A stretch of 64,000 nucleotides of DNA, from positions 30,465,891 to 30,529,890 of the forward strand of contig NC_055990.1 in NCBI RefSeq assembly GCF_018446385.1, written 5' to 3'. The stretch comes from Zingiber officinale (taxonomy: Eukaryota > Streptophyta > Magnoliopsida > Zingiberales > Zingiberaceae). Under the pieces are notes generated by a model. The model searched no databases. It was not told where the DNA came from and saw nothing but the letters and a program-made list of their open reading frames with translations. Each line of letters begins with the position of its first letter. The first letter of the stretch is position 1. Of this stretch, positions 43,927 through 55,845 are shown in pieces. A program made the translations under genes and the position numbers.

Positions 43927-45718
43927 TAGAAAAACTAGTGGGAGTACGTTCAATCTTGAAGAAGTTCAAGATATGGACCATAGCACTGAAGCCTTGATGG
44001 AATTTGAACTGGAACCACAAAATGTTGTGGATGATGAGATTGTTCCACAAGGAGTTGAGGAACAACAACCAGTTCAAGTAGACCTACCTCTTCGCAGATC
44101 TGACAGGATACGTCGTCAGCCTAAGAGATACTCATTTCTCTTGCCTGGCCATGTCGATATTATGCTCGTTGAGAATGAGCCTACCTCTTATCAGGAAGTT
44201 GTGATGAGACTAGATTCTGAGTCATGGTTAGAGGCCATGAGATCTGAGATGGAATCCATGTACACCAACCAAGTATGGACTTTGGTTGATCCACCTGAAG
44301 GCGTCAAACCCATTGGGTGTAAGTGGGTCTTTAAGAGAAAGACTGACATGGATGGACATATTACCTATAAGGGTTGCTTGGTAGCTAAAGGTTTCAAGCA
44401 AATTCATGGTATTGACTATGATGAAACCTTTTCTCCAGTAGCGATGTTTAAGTCCATCCGGATTATGCTTGCTATTGCAGCATACCACGATTATGAGATC
44501 TGGCAGATGGATGCGAAAACCACGTTTCTGAATGGAAACTTGCTCGAGAATGTGTACATAACACAACCTGAGTATTTTGTAGATCCACTGCATACTGGCA
44601 GAGTATGCAAGCTGCATAAGTCCATTTATGGACTAAAGCAAGCTTCTCGGGGCTGGAATCTTCGATTCGATGATGCGATCAAATAGTTTGGTTTCATCAA
44701 GAATGAAGATGAACCCTGTGTCTACAAGAAGGTTGTTGGGAACACAGTTGTATTCTTTGTATTGTATGTAGATGACATACTACTCATTGGGAATGACATC
44801 CATTTGCTGCAGTCTATAAAGACTTGGCTAGGGAATTATTTCTCAATGAAGGACTTAGGTGAAAAAGCCTGTATTCTAGGCATAAAGATTTATAGAGATA
44901 GATCTAAGAGATTGCTTGGACTAAGTCAAAGTACATATATTGACAAGAAATTACTACGGTTTGCCATGCAGAATTCCAAGAAAGGATTTCTGTCGATGTC
45001 ACATTGTGTGAGTCTTTCGAAGACTCAAAGTCCCTCTTCTAGAGAGGAGAGAGACCGCGTGGATAAGATCCCTTATGTTTCAGCTATAGGATCTATCATG
45101 TACGCCATGCTATGTACTCATCCTGATGTTTCATATGCTTTGAGCATAACAACCAAATACCAGTCAGATCCAGGTGAACGTCATTGGATAGCGGTCAAGA
45201 ATATTCTTAAATACTTGAGAAGGACTAAAGAATATTTCTTGATATTTGGAGGCGAGAGTGAGCTAGCTATAAAGGGTTACAGTGATGCCAGCTTCCAAAC
45301 TGATCAAGATGATTATAGATCGCAATCTGGGTTCGTGTTTTGCTTGAATGGTGGTGTTGTGAGCTGGAAGAGTTCGAAGCAGGACACAGTTGCTGATTCT
45401 ACAATAGAGGCCAAGTATATTGCTGCATCAGAAGCAGCAAAGGAGGTAATTTGGATCCGCAAGTTCATTACTGAGCTTGGGGTGGTTCCTAGCATAGCCG
45501 ATCCTATAGAGCTCTATTGTGACAACAATGGAGCAATTGCACAGGCTAACGAACCTCGCTCACACCAGCAGACCAAACATATACTACGGCGCTTCCATCT
45601 CATTCGAGAGATCATTGATAGAGATGTGAAGATTTGCAGAGTACCCACAGAGGCTAACGTCGCTGATCCCTTGACCAAGGCTTTGGCACAGAGAAAGCAT
45701 GATGGTCACACTAGGTAA
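43927..45718 (+). pseudogene. pol: Angela-type reverse transcriptase and RNase H
   Basis: RT with WTLVDPPEGVKPIGCKWVFK, catalytic WQMDAKTTFLNG (Asp kept) and VLYVDDILLIGND. RNase H with GYSDASFQTDQDD, ADSTIEAKYIAASEA and LYCDNNGAIAQANE, ending VADPLTKALAQ before the LTR. All catalytic acids I can check are present. A single TAG at 44684-44686 interrupts RT between the SRGWN region and YVDD. This is the best preserved pol of its family in the window. Confidence 0.92.
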
Positions 45719-45765
45719 TTGGGCCTTAGAGCTTACACTGATTGTCACTAGTGCTAGTGGGAGAT

Positions 45766-46791
45766 TGTTAGTTAGAGCCCTAGAGCTAATCATATGATGA
45801 TTGTTGTATGGACTCGATGTATCATATTCCTATATATTAATAAAGACATTTCTTTATAGTTATTATACTTACTTGTATTGGTGCCAAATAACTAAGTATA
45901 ATAACGTCCTTGAGTAGAAGGTTCTTATCTATTTCAATCAATTGGTTGAATTGATAGTGAGATGATATAGATAACACTACTCTTAATCATTCTTAGTCAA
46001 GTATTAACATTCAGGGACAATGTTAATGTGATGAGATTAGCATGTATGTCAACTCGATGACTTGATCTCACAAGTTATGAATATAGAGATATCAAGTTGA
46101 CACATGGGTATACATTGGAGAATGTATACTGAATGACCCGCCATGAGAAAGTATCATGGATCGTTATATGAGTGTCATATACTTTCTCATGTGACAATTA
46201 GTATGACTATCAGTCCTTGGACCTGAAGTCACCATGGTTCCCTACATAAAGAGTTGCATACTTTAGCTTCGTCAAACGTCACCCATAACTGGGTGGACTA
46301 TAAAGGCGATTATTAGGTATGTAACAAATTATGCGGAGGGATGTGAGTGATGTACATGGGATCTATCCCTCCTATATGACAGGAGTGACATCATGATTCT
46401 TGATAGAGTGAGACCACTAAGTGCATGGTCATGCCCAAATGAGTCAATATGAGATATTGAGCTCATTTGTTTAGAGTGAGTCTACTTGGAGTTCAAGACA
46501 TAGATTGATTAGAGGATGATACGGTCTATGCCTCAATTGATCAATCTAGATGTCAAGGATAGAAGGACATTGTCACATATTGTGAGAGTAACAATTAGTA
46601 GTCACAAAGGTGATGTTGGATCTCAACATTCTTGCAACTTGGGTAGTAATGATGTGTTGCTAGATACCGCTCATCACTTATGCTTCTAAATGGGTTTAGG
46701 AGCATTGCCAACATTACAATAACCTATAGGGTCACACACAAAGGGCAATTAGATGGAAATTAGGTTCATATGATGAACCAAGAGTATTAGG
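45766..46791 (+). repeat. 3' LTR of the plus-strand Angela copy, interrupted
   Basis: Begins TGTTAGTTAGAGCC after the purine tract gtgggagat. It matches the reverse complement of 48770-50730 from its start for about 1 kb and then stops at the Sirevirus insertion. The remaining LTR should continue after the Sirevirus 3' LTR, outside this window, preceded by a second ttagg. Confidence 0.9.
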
Positions 46792-48123
46792 TGTTGGTGT
46801 GGGAAGCATTCGACGATCAAACTCAAGTTTTGATAATGACAAAGGGATTCAAAGTTAAGTTTAATTGTTATCTAATGTGTATGATTGAGTGTCTCAGGAA
46901 AGTCCTAGCTGCGGTTAGGCAAGGGAAAACCCTAGAAGGTGGTAACCCTAAGTCATAGGGAGTGGTAACCCTATACGGAAAGTCTTGGCAGGTCGAGTGC
47001 TTCAGGAAAAAGTCCTAGGGGGTGGTAACCCTAGGTGGAAAGTCCTGGTGTCGCGAACCAGGTGGAAGACTGGACAGGTCGGGAAGCGGGCGTCCAGCAG
47101 AAAGTCCGGAGGCAACAAGCGCCAAGCAAAAGTCCAGTCGATCTGGAGGATCGCACTGGCAACAGGTAAATCTCCTGAGTGGAGTAGGTGAGGACGCGTT
47201 CCCTATAGAGGGAACAGTAGGCGTCGGGTCGACCTAGGGTTTCCAGTCGAAAATCTGAAGTCAGACCCGGACAGTCTGAAGGCTGTCAGTTTATTTGCTT
47301 ATATATTATCTATTATGTTCTAACTTTGTGTTGCAGGAGACTAACATTTTGTGCAGAGTTAGAAGTGACCGGGATCGGTCGACCGAACCTTGGGATCGGT
47401 CGACCGAACCTCCAAGCCAGCAGATCAGATCTCCAGAGGTTGGACCGAGCTCGACCAGGGGATCGGTCGACCGAACCTAGGTTGGGTGTCGACTGGATCA
47501 GGCTGACTGAGCTGAGTCAGAAGAGCTTATCAGTCGACCGGACCTTTTATCGGTCGACCGAACCTCGGATGGATTTTGACCGAATCGAAGCGGAGCGAGA
47601 AGATCAGGCGGATCAGATAGGAGGGATCGCCTGATCGGTCGATCGAACCTTGGGATCGGTCGACCGATCCGTGTCGGGTCAAACTTGATCCCGAAGCTTG
47701 GGGATTTGGATCAGACTTTGCAAAGATATAAAAGGATGCCTCGAGGTGCAACTTAGACACAACTCTCGAACAGAAGATCTCTTGTGCTCTAGTGTGCTGC
47801 TCCGTACGCTTCAACAACGCCCTGCTCCGACAATCAGCGACCACTCTTAATATATTGTATTTTGTCGGTATAATCTTTCTTTTTAAGCTCATACTTGTAC
47901 TCATCTACTTGTAAAGATTTGCACTATATAGTTGTTGCCCACTGAAAGCGGTCAACGACCGCGGGCCTTCGAGTAGGAGTCGAGATAGGCTCCGAACAAA
48001 GTAACTTCTCGTGTCTTTTGTGTTTGTATTATTTCTTTTCAGCTGCATTTACTTTTATGATTCTGAAATTGATTGTGAAAGTCATGAGCACTATTCACCC
48101 CCTCTAGCGCTTTCGATCCAACA
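46792..48123 (+). repeat. 5' LTR of the Sirevirus
   Basis: 1332 bp, TGTTGGTG to GATCCAACA. It has hairpin units such as CCTAGGG/CCCTAGG (about 47014-47035) and CCTGGT/ACCAGG (about 47043-47062), a palindrome block (47376-47666), TATAAAA at 47727-47733, and a C-rich end shared with the solo LTR at 410-1656. Confidence 0.93.
47376..47666 (+). repeat. CGGTCGACCG palindrome block
   Basis: About seven copies of GGTCGACC or close variants (perfect CGGTCGACCG at 47376, 47397, 47464, 47551 and 47657), often within GGGATCGGTCGACCGAACC. The block ends about 60 bp before the TATA box. Confidence 0.9.
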
Positions 48124-48125
48124 AT

Positions 48126-48137
48126 TGGTATCAAAGC
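48126..48137 (+). promoter_or_regulatory. Primer binding site (initiator Met tRNA)
   Basis: TGGTATCAAAGC begins two bases after the LTR, with one difference from the usual TGGTATCAGAGC. Confidence 0.85.
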
Positions 48138-48399
48138 GGGGTAGCTTTGATCTAGTGCAACCACCAATCAAGCATCTTTCGCGGCATTTTTTTTGGTTTT
48201 AGGAGTCGATTGGAATCGGTACTCTTACCATTTTCCAATTTATTTTTCGTAATTAGATTTCTTGCTCGAGGTTGGTGCAACACTACCTGAGTTCGTGTTT
48301 TATTTTTTTCTTCCCGCACTACTAATCCAGGACCAAGTCCTGGAATTTTCTTGTTGTTTATTTTCTTCATAGTTGATCTAAAATAGCCCTTCAAGAAGG

Positions 48400-48769
48400 C
48401 TACAGTACAGCTCGCCCCCCGCTATTCACCGGAGACGACTTCGGGTACTGGAAGGGTCGGATGGAGGCATATCTCCAGACTCATTTTGAAGTCTGGATAA
48501 TCGTCAAAACCGGACTCCAACTACCAACTGATAGCGCCGACAAGCCACTATCATAAGAGGACTGGGACGCATCTCTGATTAAGAAGGTGGAAGCTAATGC
48601 CAAGGCGATCTGCACCCTCCAGTGTGGCCTATCAAAAGAAGAACTTAACCGGGTCGGCCCCTTCAACAGTGCCAAGGAGCTGTGGGAGAAGCTCATTGAG
48701 CTTCACAAAGGAACGTCCGACACCAAAGTAAGTAAAAGAGACCTCATCTTCAATAAATTATTTAATATC
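48400..48769 (+). pseudogene. gag: Sirevirus gag, first part
   Basis: UBN2-type gag: PPLFTGDDFGYWKGRMEAYL, CTLQCGLSKEELNRV, AKELWEKLIELHKGTSDTKV. A TAA at 48554-48556 lies in frame. The start Met is not evident. The domain continues at 57807 after the inserted element. Confidence 0.88.
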
Positions 48770-50730
48770 TGTTGGGTTTTCGGGCCGCGAAAACCGCTTT
48801 TCGCGTCGCGGAAACCCCGAATCACCCAAAGCCGTAGATCCGTGCAAGGAAAATTTTCGGAAAACACGAGTACGAGTTTTAATACTTTGATCTACAGTAG
48901 ATCTACAAAGAAAACATTTTACCTTCGATGCGTGCCCTCGCAAAATCCCGCTTGTCCAAGGTACGTGTCGGATCTCTAAAGTATCAAGATAGATACTTCT
49001 CTAGTGATATCCACACGAACAAGGAGTACTCTCTAGCACTCAAGAATGGAGAAGAAAGACCCCAAGTGTGCTAGCACTCTCTCTAGGGCTCTCGGATGGG
49101 AATGGAAGAAGAAAGGAAAGCAAAGAAGAGAATACAATACACTCCTCTAAAAATATTACCTTTCTTCTTGGACTTCTTGGATTAACTCACTCACCCACCT
49201 TCTTCCACCATCAAAGTCACGGCAACAACTAGCCAAGAGAGGGAAGAAGCAAGGAAGAAGAAGATACAATTACCACACAATCAATACCCCAAATGAAAAA
49301 ACCTCTCCTCATTAGTGTGTGGCCGGCCACACAATGTAACCTCCCCATTAATGTGGCCGACCACATTAAAGCCAAGAGGAAGGTGTAACCCCCATGAGGT
49401 GGCATGTCTCATGAGGTGGAGGTGATGTGGCAAGGATGAGTCATCCTTATGATGTGGCAATACATCAAGTCAAACTTGATGTTTCAACTTCTACTTGGTC
49501 AAGTCAAACTTGACCAATTGTCTTTCTTGTTGAGTTAAATCCAACCTTTTTTGATTCAAGTCAATTTTAATTTAATGAATCTCAATTCATTAATATAAAT
49601 TGACTCAATGAATCAAATTTAAATTAGACTCATTCAACAATTGAATCTAATTGAGTCTAACTCAATAAGTCTAATTTGAATCCAATCTTTGGTGCATCAT
49701 ATGAACCTAATCCAATTTGTTCATCATATGAACCTAATCTCCATCCACTTGTTCTTTGTGTGTGACCCAATAGGTTCTTGTAACGTTGGCAATGTTTCTA
49801 AACTCCTTTAGAAACATAAGCAATGAGCGGCATCTAGCAATACATCATTGCTACCCAAGTTACAAGAAATGTTGAGATCCAACATCACCCTGTGACTACT
49901 AATTGTGACTCCTCACAATATGTGACATTGTCCTTCTATCTTAGACATCTAGATTGATCAATGTGAGGCATAGACCGTGTCATCCTCTAATCAATCTAAA
50001 TCTTGAACTCCAAGTAGACTCACTCGATCAAATGAGCTCAACATCTCATGTTGACTCACTTGGGCATGGCCATGCACTTCGTGGTCTAACTCTATCAAGA
50101 ATATTGATGTCGCTCCCGTCATATGGGAGGGATAGATCCCATCTACATCACTCACATCCCTCTGCATAATTCGTTATATACCCAGTAATCGCCTTTATAG
50201 TCCACCCAGTTACGGGTGACGTTTGACGAAACCAAAGTACATAACTCCTTATGTAGGGATCCATGGTGACTTCAGGTCTAAGGACTAATAGTCATACTAA
50301 TAGCCACATGAGAAAGTATATGACACTCATATAACGATCCATGATACTTTCTCATGGCGGGTCATTCAGTATACATTCTCCAATGTATACCCATGTGTCA
50401 ACTTGATATCTCCATATCCATGACTTGTGAGGGTAAGTCATCGAGTTGACCTACATGCTAGTCTTATTGTATTAACATTGTCCCTGAATGTTAATACTCA
50501 ACTAGGAATGATTTAGAGTAGTGTTCCCTATATCATCTCACTATCGATTCAACCAATCGATTGATATAGGTAAGAACGCTCTACTCAGGGACGCTATTAT
50601 ACTTAGTTTATTTGACACTAATACAAGTAAGTATAATAACCAAAATCAAATGCCTTTATTAATATACAAGAATATGATACAATGAGTCCATACAATCATC
50701 AAATGATTGGCTCTAGGGCTCTAACTAACA
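48770..50730 (-). repeat. 3' LTR of the minus-strand Angela copy
   Basis: Plus strand TGTTGGG to CTAACTAACA. The adjacent polypurine tract reads atttcccac on the plus strand at 50731-50739. Confidence 0.95.
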
Positions 50731-50744
50731 ATTTCCCACTAGCA

Positions 50745-51079
50745 CTAGTGTCAATCAGTATAGGCTCTAAAGCCTAATGACCTAGTGTGACCATCATGCT
50801 TTCTCTGTGCCAAAGCCTTGGTCAAGGGATCTGTGATGTTAGCCTTTGTAGGTACTCTGCAAATCTTCACATCTCCTCTATCGATAATCTCTCGAATGAG
50901 ATGGAAACGTTGTAGAACTGCTGTGAACACTGCCAGCTCATAGCACTACCATTCAAGCAAAACACGAACCTCGACTGTGATCTTTAATCATCCTGATCGG
51001 TCTGGAAGCTGGCATCACTGTAACCCTTTACAGTTAGCTCATCATTGCCTCCATATATCAAGAAATATTCTTTAGTCCT
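50745..51079 (-). pseudogene. Angela RNase H, internally deleted
   Basis: Compared with the plus copy, the segment keeps LTVKGYSDASFQT and the FHLIREII...TKALAQ end but lacks the middle, including the Glu of the STIEAKY motif and the CDNNGA Asp, so two of the catalytic acids are gone. Confidence 0.82.
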
Positions 51080-51643
51080 TCATAAGTACTTAAGAATATT
51101 CTTGACCGCTATCCAGTGACTTTCACCTGGATCTGACTGGTATCTGCTCGTCATGCTCAAAGCATACGAGACATCAGGTCGAGTACATAGCATGGTGTAC
51201 ATGATCGATCCTATGGCTGAGGCATAAGGGATCTGATTCATGCGATCTCTCTCCTCTCTAGAAGAGGGACCTTGAGTCTTCGAAAGACTCACGCCATGTG
51301 ACATCGATATAAATCCCTTCTTGGAATTCTGCATGGCAAACCGAAGGAGTACCTTGTCAATGTATGTACTCTGACTTAGGTCAAGCAATCTCTTAGATCT
51401 ATCTCTATAGATTTGTATCCCTAGAATGCGGGATGCCTCACCTAAGTCCTTCATTGAGAAGCAACTCCCTAGCCAGGTCTTGACAGACTGAAGCATAGGG
51501 ATGTCCTTCCTAATGAGTAGTATGTCATCCATATACAATATGAGGAAGACAACTATATCCCCAACTACCTTCTTGTAGACACAAGGATCATCTTCGTTCT
51601 TGATGAAACCAAACTGTTTGATTGCATCATCGAATCGAAGATT
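51080..51643 (-). pseudogene. Angela RT, C-terminal half with YMDD
   Basis: Reads YMDDILLIRKDIPMLQSVKT and on to ILGIQIYRDRSKRLL, TYIDKVLLRFAMQNSKKGFI. The YMDD variant of the usual Copia YVDD box would still be catalytic in other RTs. It is separated by stops from the upstream part. Confidence 0.85.
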
Positions 51644-53340
51644 TCAGCTCCGAGAAGCTAGCTTATGCAGCTTGCATACTCTGCTAGTATGCTGTGGTGG
51701 ATCTACAAAAACAAGTTTCCTTTCAGAAACGCGGTTTTTGACATCCACCTGCCATATCTCGGAATCTGGTCTCATCACTGCTTCCTGATAGGTGGTAGGC
51801 TCATCCTCTATGAGCACAATGTCATCATGGTCAGACAAGAGAAATGAATATCTCTCTGGCTGACGACATACCCTATCAGATATGCGAAGAGGTATGTTTA
51901 CTTGAACTGGTTGTTGTTCCTCAACTCTTTGTGGAACATCATCCACAACACTTTGTGGTTCCAGTTCAATTTCCATCGAGGCATCAGTGATATTATTCGC
52001 ATCTTGAACTTCTTCAAGATCGAACGCGCTCCCACTAGTCTTTCTAGAAACAAAGTCCCTTTCTAGAAAGACCCCAGTCTTTACCACAACTACCTTGTGC
52101 TGACTGGGAATGTAGAAGTAATATCCCTTAGTTTCCTTGGGATATCCAATGAAATAGCACTTGTCGGATTTGAGTCCTAATTTGTCTGAGACTTGACGTC
52201 GTACGTAAGCCTCATAGCCCCAAATCCTCATGAAAGACACCTGGGCATCTCTCCCAGTCCATATCCTATATGGTGTCTTTATCACGGCCTTGGATGGAAC
52301 TCGGTTGAGTATAAAAGCTGTCGTGTCTAAAGCATAGCCCCAAAGGTATGTCGGAAGATCAGTGTGACTCATCATAGATCGTACCATATCTAATAGGGTA
52401 CGATTCCTCCTTTCGGATACACCATTCCACTGTGGTGTTCCAGGAGGAGTGAGTTGGGATAGAATCCCACACTCAGCTAGGTAGTCACGAAACTCATGGC
52501 TAAGGTATTCTCCACCTCGATCTGATCGAAGTATCTTAATACTCTTGCCAAGCTGGTTCTGTACTTCATTCTTGAATTCTTTGAACTTTTCAAAGGATTC
52601 AGACTTATGTGTCATCAAGTACACATAACCATATCTACTGAAATCATCAGTAAATGTGATGAAGTACCTATAACCGCCTCTAGCAGCAACATTGAAAGGG
52701 CCACATACATCACTATGTATGAGTCCTAACAAATCAGTTGCTCTCTCACTGTGCCCACTAAAGGGAGTCTTGGTCATCTTGCCTCGTAGGCATGACTCGC
52801 ATATCTCATATGATTCAAAATCAAATGAGTCCAACAAACCATCCTTATGGAGTTGGGATAAGCGCTTGTCATTTATATGACCTAAGCGACAGTGCCAAAG
52901 GTAGGTTTGGTTCATGTCATTAGACTTGAACCACTTGGTATTTACGTTATAGATAGGGCTTTCAAGGTCTAGAATATAGAGTCCGTTTATCAGAGGTGCA
53001 CTACAATAGAACATATCTTTTAAATAAACAGAACAACATTTGTCTTTTATTAAAAAGTAACCTTTCTTGTCCAAACAAGAAATTGAAACTATGTTCTTAA
53101 TAAGAGCAAGCACATAATAACAATCGTCTAAATCTAGTACAAGCCCAGAGGGCAGAGATAGATGGTAAGTTCCTACAGCAACAACAGCAACCCGTGCTCC
53201 ATTGTCTACTCGTAGGTCCACCTCGCCCTTTGTCAATGCTCTACTATTTCTCAGCGCCTGCACATCAGTACAAATGTGAGAAGCACATCCAGTATCTAAT
53301 ACCCATGATGTAGAAATAGATAGATTGACTTCTATAACAT
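51644..53340 (-). pseudogene. pol: Angela protease-integrase, frame open into a truncated RT
   Basis: An open frame runs from the protease box SWVLDTGCASHIC (about 53310) through GAG-prepol (LWHCRLGHINDKRLSQLH, CESCLRGKM) and the integrase core (IHSDVCGPF, FITFTDDFSRYGYVYLM, LRSDRGGEYLS, PPGTPQWNGVSERRNRTL) for over 540 codons. The integrase catalytic acids are all visible. RT then suffers a deletion of roughly 90 codons: MRPDSE is joined to IWQVDVK, followed by a short shifted stretch and VCKLHK. It is the best integrase in the window. The preceding gag is in the same frame, separated by one TGA near 53365. Confidence 0.88.
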
Positions 53341-53365
53341 ATATACCTGAAGTGGAAGTCTCACT

Positions 53366-54154
53366 TCACTTCTTCTTAAGATCCTCCAAGTATACCTTGC
53401 AGTTCCTCTTCCAGTGGAAGCCGGTAGCATCCTTGGCGACCCCTCCTTTAGGCTTCAGTGCCTTGCCTTTGCCCTTGGTTTGGGACTTTCCCTTACCTTT
53501 GAGCTTGCCTTTTCCCTTATGCTTCTGGACCATCAGAATGGGCTTAACCTTCTTAAGGTTAACCTCAGCAGTTCGTAACATACTAAGGAGCTCGGGCAGT
53601 GGCTTGTCAATCTCGTTCATGTTATAGTTCAGAATGAATTGACTATAGTTATCCGGCAAGGATTGCAAGATTAAGTCAGTGGCCAGCTCTTGGCCAAGTG
53701 GGAACCCCAGTCTTTGTAAGTTCTCTATGTACCCAATCATCTTGAGTACATAAGGACCTACGGGAGCCCCGTCTGACATCTTGCACTGAAACAGTGCCTT
53801 AGAGATCTCAAATCTCTCATGCCTCGCTTGTCCCTGATATAGTTGGCGAAGATGCTCAACCATATCGTAAGCGCCCATCAACTCGTGTTGCTTCTGAAGC
53901 TCAGAGTTCATGGTCGCGAGCATTAGACAGGACACATCTAATGCGTCATCTTGATGCTTCTTGTAAGCATCTTTGTCTGCTCGCGGGGCATTGGCAGGAG
54001 GAGCCTCCGGAATGGGCTGCTCCAGAACGTACAGTTTACGTTCCTGGGTGAGAACTATTCTCAAGTTCCTGTACCAGTCCAGGAAATTCGCTCCGTTGAG
54101 CTTGTCCTTCTCAAGGACAGATCGCAGGGAGAAGGAATTCGTGTTCGACGTCAT
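53366..54154 (-). CDS. gag: Angela-type GAG, full frame, zinc knuckle damaged
   Basis: A 262-codon frame starting MTSNTNSFSLRSVLEKDKL. The Copia gag core is complete (LDWYRNLRIVL, ALDVSCLMLATM, ELQKQHELMGAYDMVEHL, ALFQCKMSDGAPVGPYVLKM, LGFPLGQELATDLILQSLP). It is followed by a Lys/Gly-rich basic linker (GKGKLKGKGKSQTKGKGK) and what should be a CX2CX4HX4C knuckle. Compared with the plus copy (CFHCGQTGHWKKNC) the first part is lost and only GFHWKRNC remains, so zinc cannot be bound. Such a gag may assemble but should package RNA poorly. It ends at a TGA in frame with the protease. Confidence 0.88.
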   Translation of the reverse strand: MTSNTNSFSLRSVLEKDKLNGANFLDWYRNLRIVLTQERKLYVLEQPIPEAPPANAPRADKDAYKKHQDDALDVSCLMLATMNSELQKQHELMGAYDMVEHLRQLYQGQARHERFEISKALFQCKMSDGAPVGPYVLKMIGYIENLQRLGFPLGQELATDLILQSLPDNYSQFILNYNMNEIDKPLPELLSMLRTAEVNLKKVKPILMVQKHKGKGKLKGKGKSQTKGKGKALKPKGGVAKDATGFHWKRNCKVYLEDLKKK

Positions 54155-55832
54155 GGTTATCTACAACAGAAAATTTGCAGAATTAAATATCATATTCTTT
54201 TAAAATCATTTAATTAGGCCTTTAATTAAATGATGCTCCCACTGAATTCTATAATTCTTGTGGGACAAGATCCACATCATACTAACCCTTGAGTTAGCTT
54301 TGGCTAATACGCCCAAGGCTTAGTATGATCGGTAGGTAACGATTACCAATTACATCTCTATGCAACTCTTGTTTATAAAATCAATATCCGCATTTATATT
54401 AAAACTCGAGTTAGCTTTGGCTAATACGCCCGAGAGTTAATATAGATGTGATTTTGACCTATCTTTTCCAACCGTTGGAAGAATGCCTATAGTTGACTCG
54501 ATCTAACCGAGCAACTAGGAATACTCAATCTAATTGAGTTTGTATTCACCCATGCGTTGATAGGCGGGACCAAGATTGTCCCTCCGTACCCTACCAAGAT
54601 AATATGTATTGCTCTGCTTTGGCAGATTCAACAATACATGTGATCGAGGTAGTGATAGGTATCACGGCATGGTTAGGCATTTAGAGTTGGTTCGATCGAG
54701 ATCTAATCTAATCGAAAAGGATGCATCTTGTGCACGACTTAGATCTAATCTAATCGCAAGGGTACATCATGTGCACGACTTAGATCTAATCTAATCGTAA
54801 GGCACTAATTAATTAATTACTTATTAAACATGCATCATATACATAAGCAATTAACTAATTAATCTATTTGTGATTTAGTCATGGTCCTACTACGATCTTC
54901 TCAAGCCAATGAGAAGATCGAATGGTCAACCTAGGGTCAACAGCTTCTCCAAGCTCCTCCCTTTGACCACCTTGTGTTGCTCGTGCCCGCCTCGGAACTC
55001 CGTCTCGTGTGGACCCTCCACCGCTCCAATTTGTACATTACAATTTGAAACTTGAGTTACATTCGAGTCTAAATCTAATTTACAACAAGAATATAAGAGA
55101 AAAGCATGACGCGCAGGTCGCGGAAAATAAAAACATACAACACGCGCAAACACATAACGGCACGCAGGTCGTATTATGAATTACAACACAATCCAATCAT
55201 ATTGGGTTTTTGGGCCATGACTATCACAAAATTAATATATAATTCAAAATTATATATTTTCATAATTTTCTATAATTTTAAAAATAATTTTTACAATTTT
55301 TACGAGTAAAATTTCCCGGCGGTCCCGTTTAGCGGTTTCGGGCGCAATCGCGGAACGGATCCCCTTGCGGGGCCAGGGGCAGCGCCCCTACCCACGATCT
55401 AACCATCGCGAGGGTTCCTTTGCGATTCAACAGCGCCCAAACTCGCTGTCCCAAAACGATTTGGGTCGAGACATTGCCGTTTCGGAAAAATCTTCCTTGC
55501 AGGTTCGTTTTTAGTGATTTCGGGTGCAATCGCGGAGCAAATCCCCTTGCGGGGTTAGAGGCAGTACCCCTACCCATTTTCTAACCATCGTGAGTTGCTC
55601 CTTTGCGATCTAATGGCACCCAAGCCCGCTGTCCCAAACGGATTTGGGGCAAAACGAAGCCGTTTTGGAAAAATCTTTCCGGTAGCCGAAGCCTACAAGT
55701 GCCGAGACACTTGTGCTTCGCTTCTACGGAAAAATTACCCATAAAAACTATAAAATCATAATTTTACAGAAAATTACAGAAACTTTAGTTTTCATAAAAC
55801 CAAAAATTAAACTCGTACAAGCCTTGCACGTG
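54155..55832 (-). other. Long 5' leader of the minus-strand Angela copy
   Basis: About 1.7 kb without a gene. It has twin hairpins (54289-54318 and 54405-54434), a perfect 11-bp stem (54893-54903 with 54910-54920) and, near the LTR, two tandem copies of a unit of about 185 bp (55316-55498 and 55499-55680) that the plus copy has only once. Confidence 0.78.
55316..55680 (-). repeat. Tandem duplication in the Angela leader
   Basis: Two diverged copies of a unit of about 185 bp sharing GCAATCGCGGA, CCCCTTGCGGGG, CTAACCATCG and GCTGTCCCAAA blocks. The plus copy has one unit (about 39775-39960). Confidence 0.82.
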
Positions 55833-55833
55833 G

Positions 55834-55845
55834 CTCTGATACCAC
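55834..55845 (-). promoter_or_regulatory. Primer binding site (initiator Met tRNA)
   Basis: On the minus strand the 5' LTR is followed by GTGG TATCAGAGCC, the standard plant PBS. Confidence 0.9.

Larger units (their letters stand above)
39666..46791 (+). mobile_element. Angela/BARE1-like Copia element, 5' LTR missing
   Basis: Homologous throughout to the minus-strand copy at 48770-57806. The match starts at about 39666 in the leader, so the 5' LTR and primer site are lost. Leader, gag, protease, integrase, RT and RNase H follow in Copia order, then the first 1026 bp of the 3' LTR (45766-46791), where a Sirevirus has inserted. Coding parts are broken by nonsense codons, a gag deletion, and a solo LTR. 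Confidence 0.9.
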
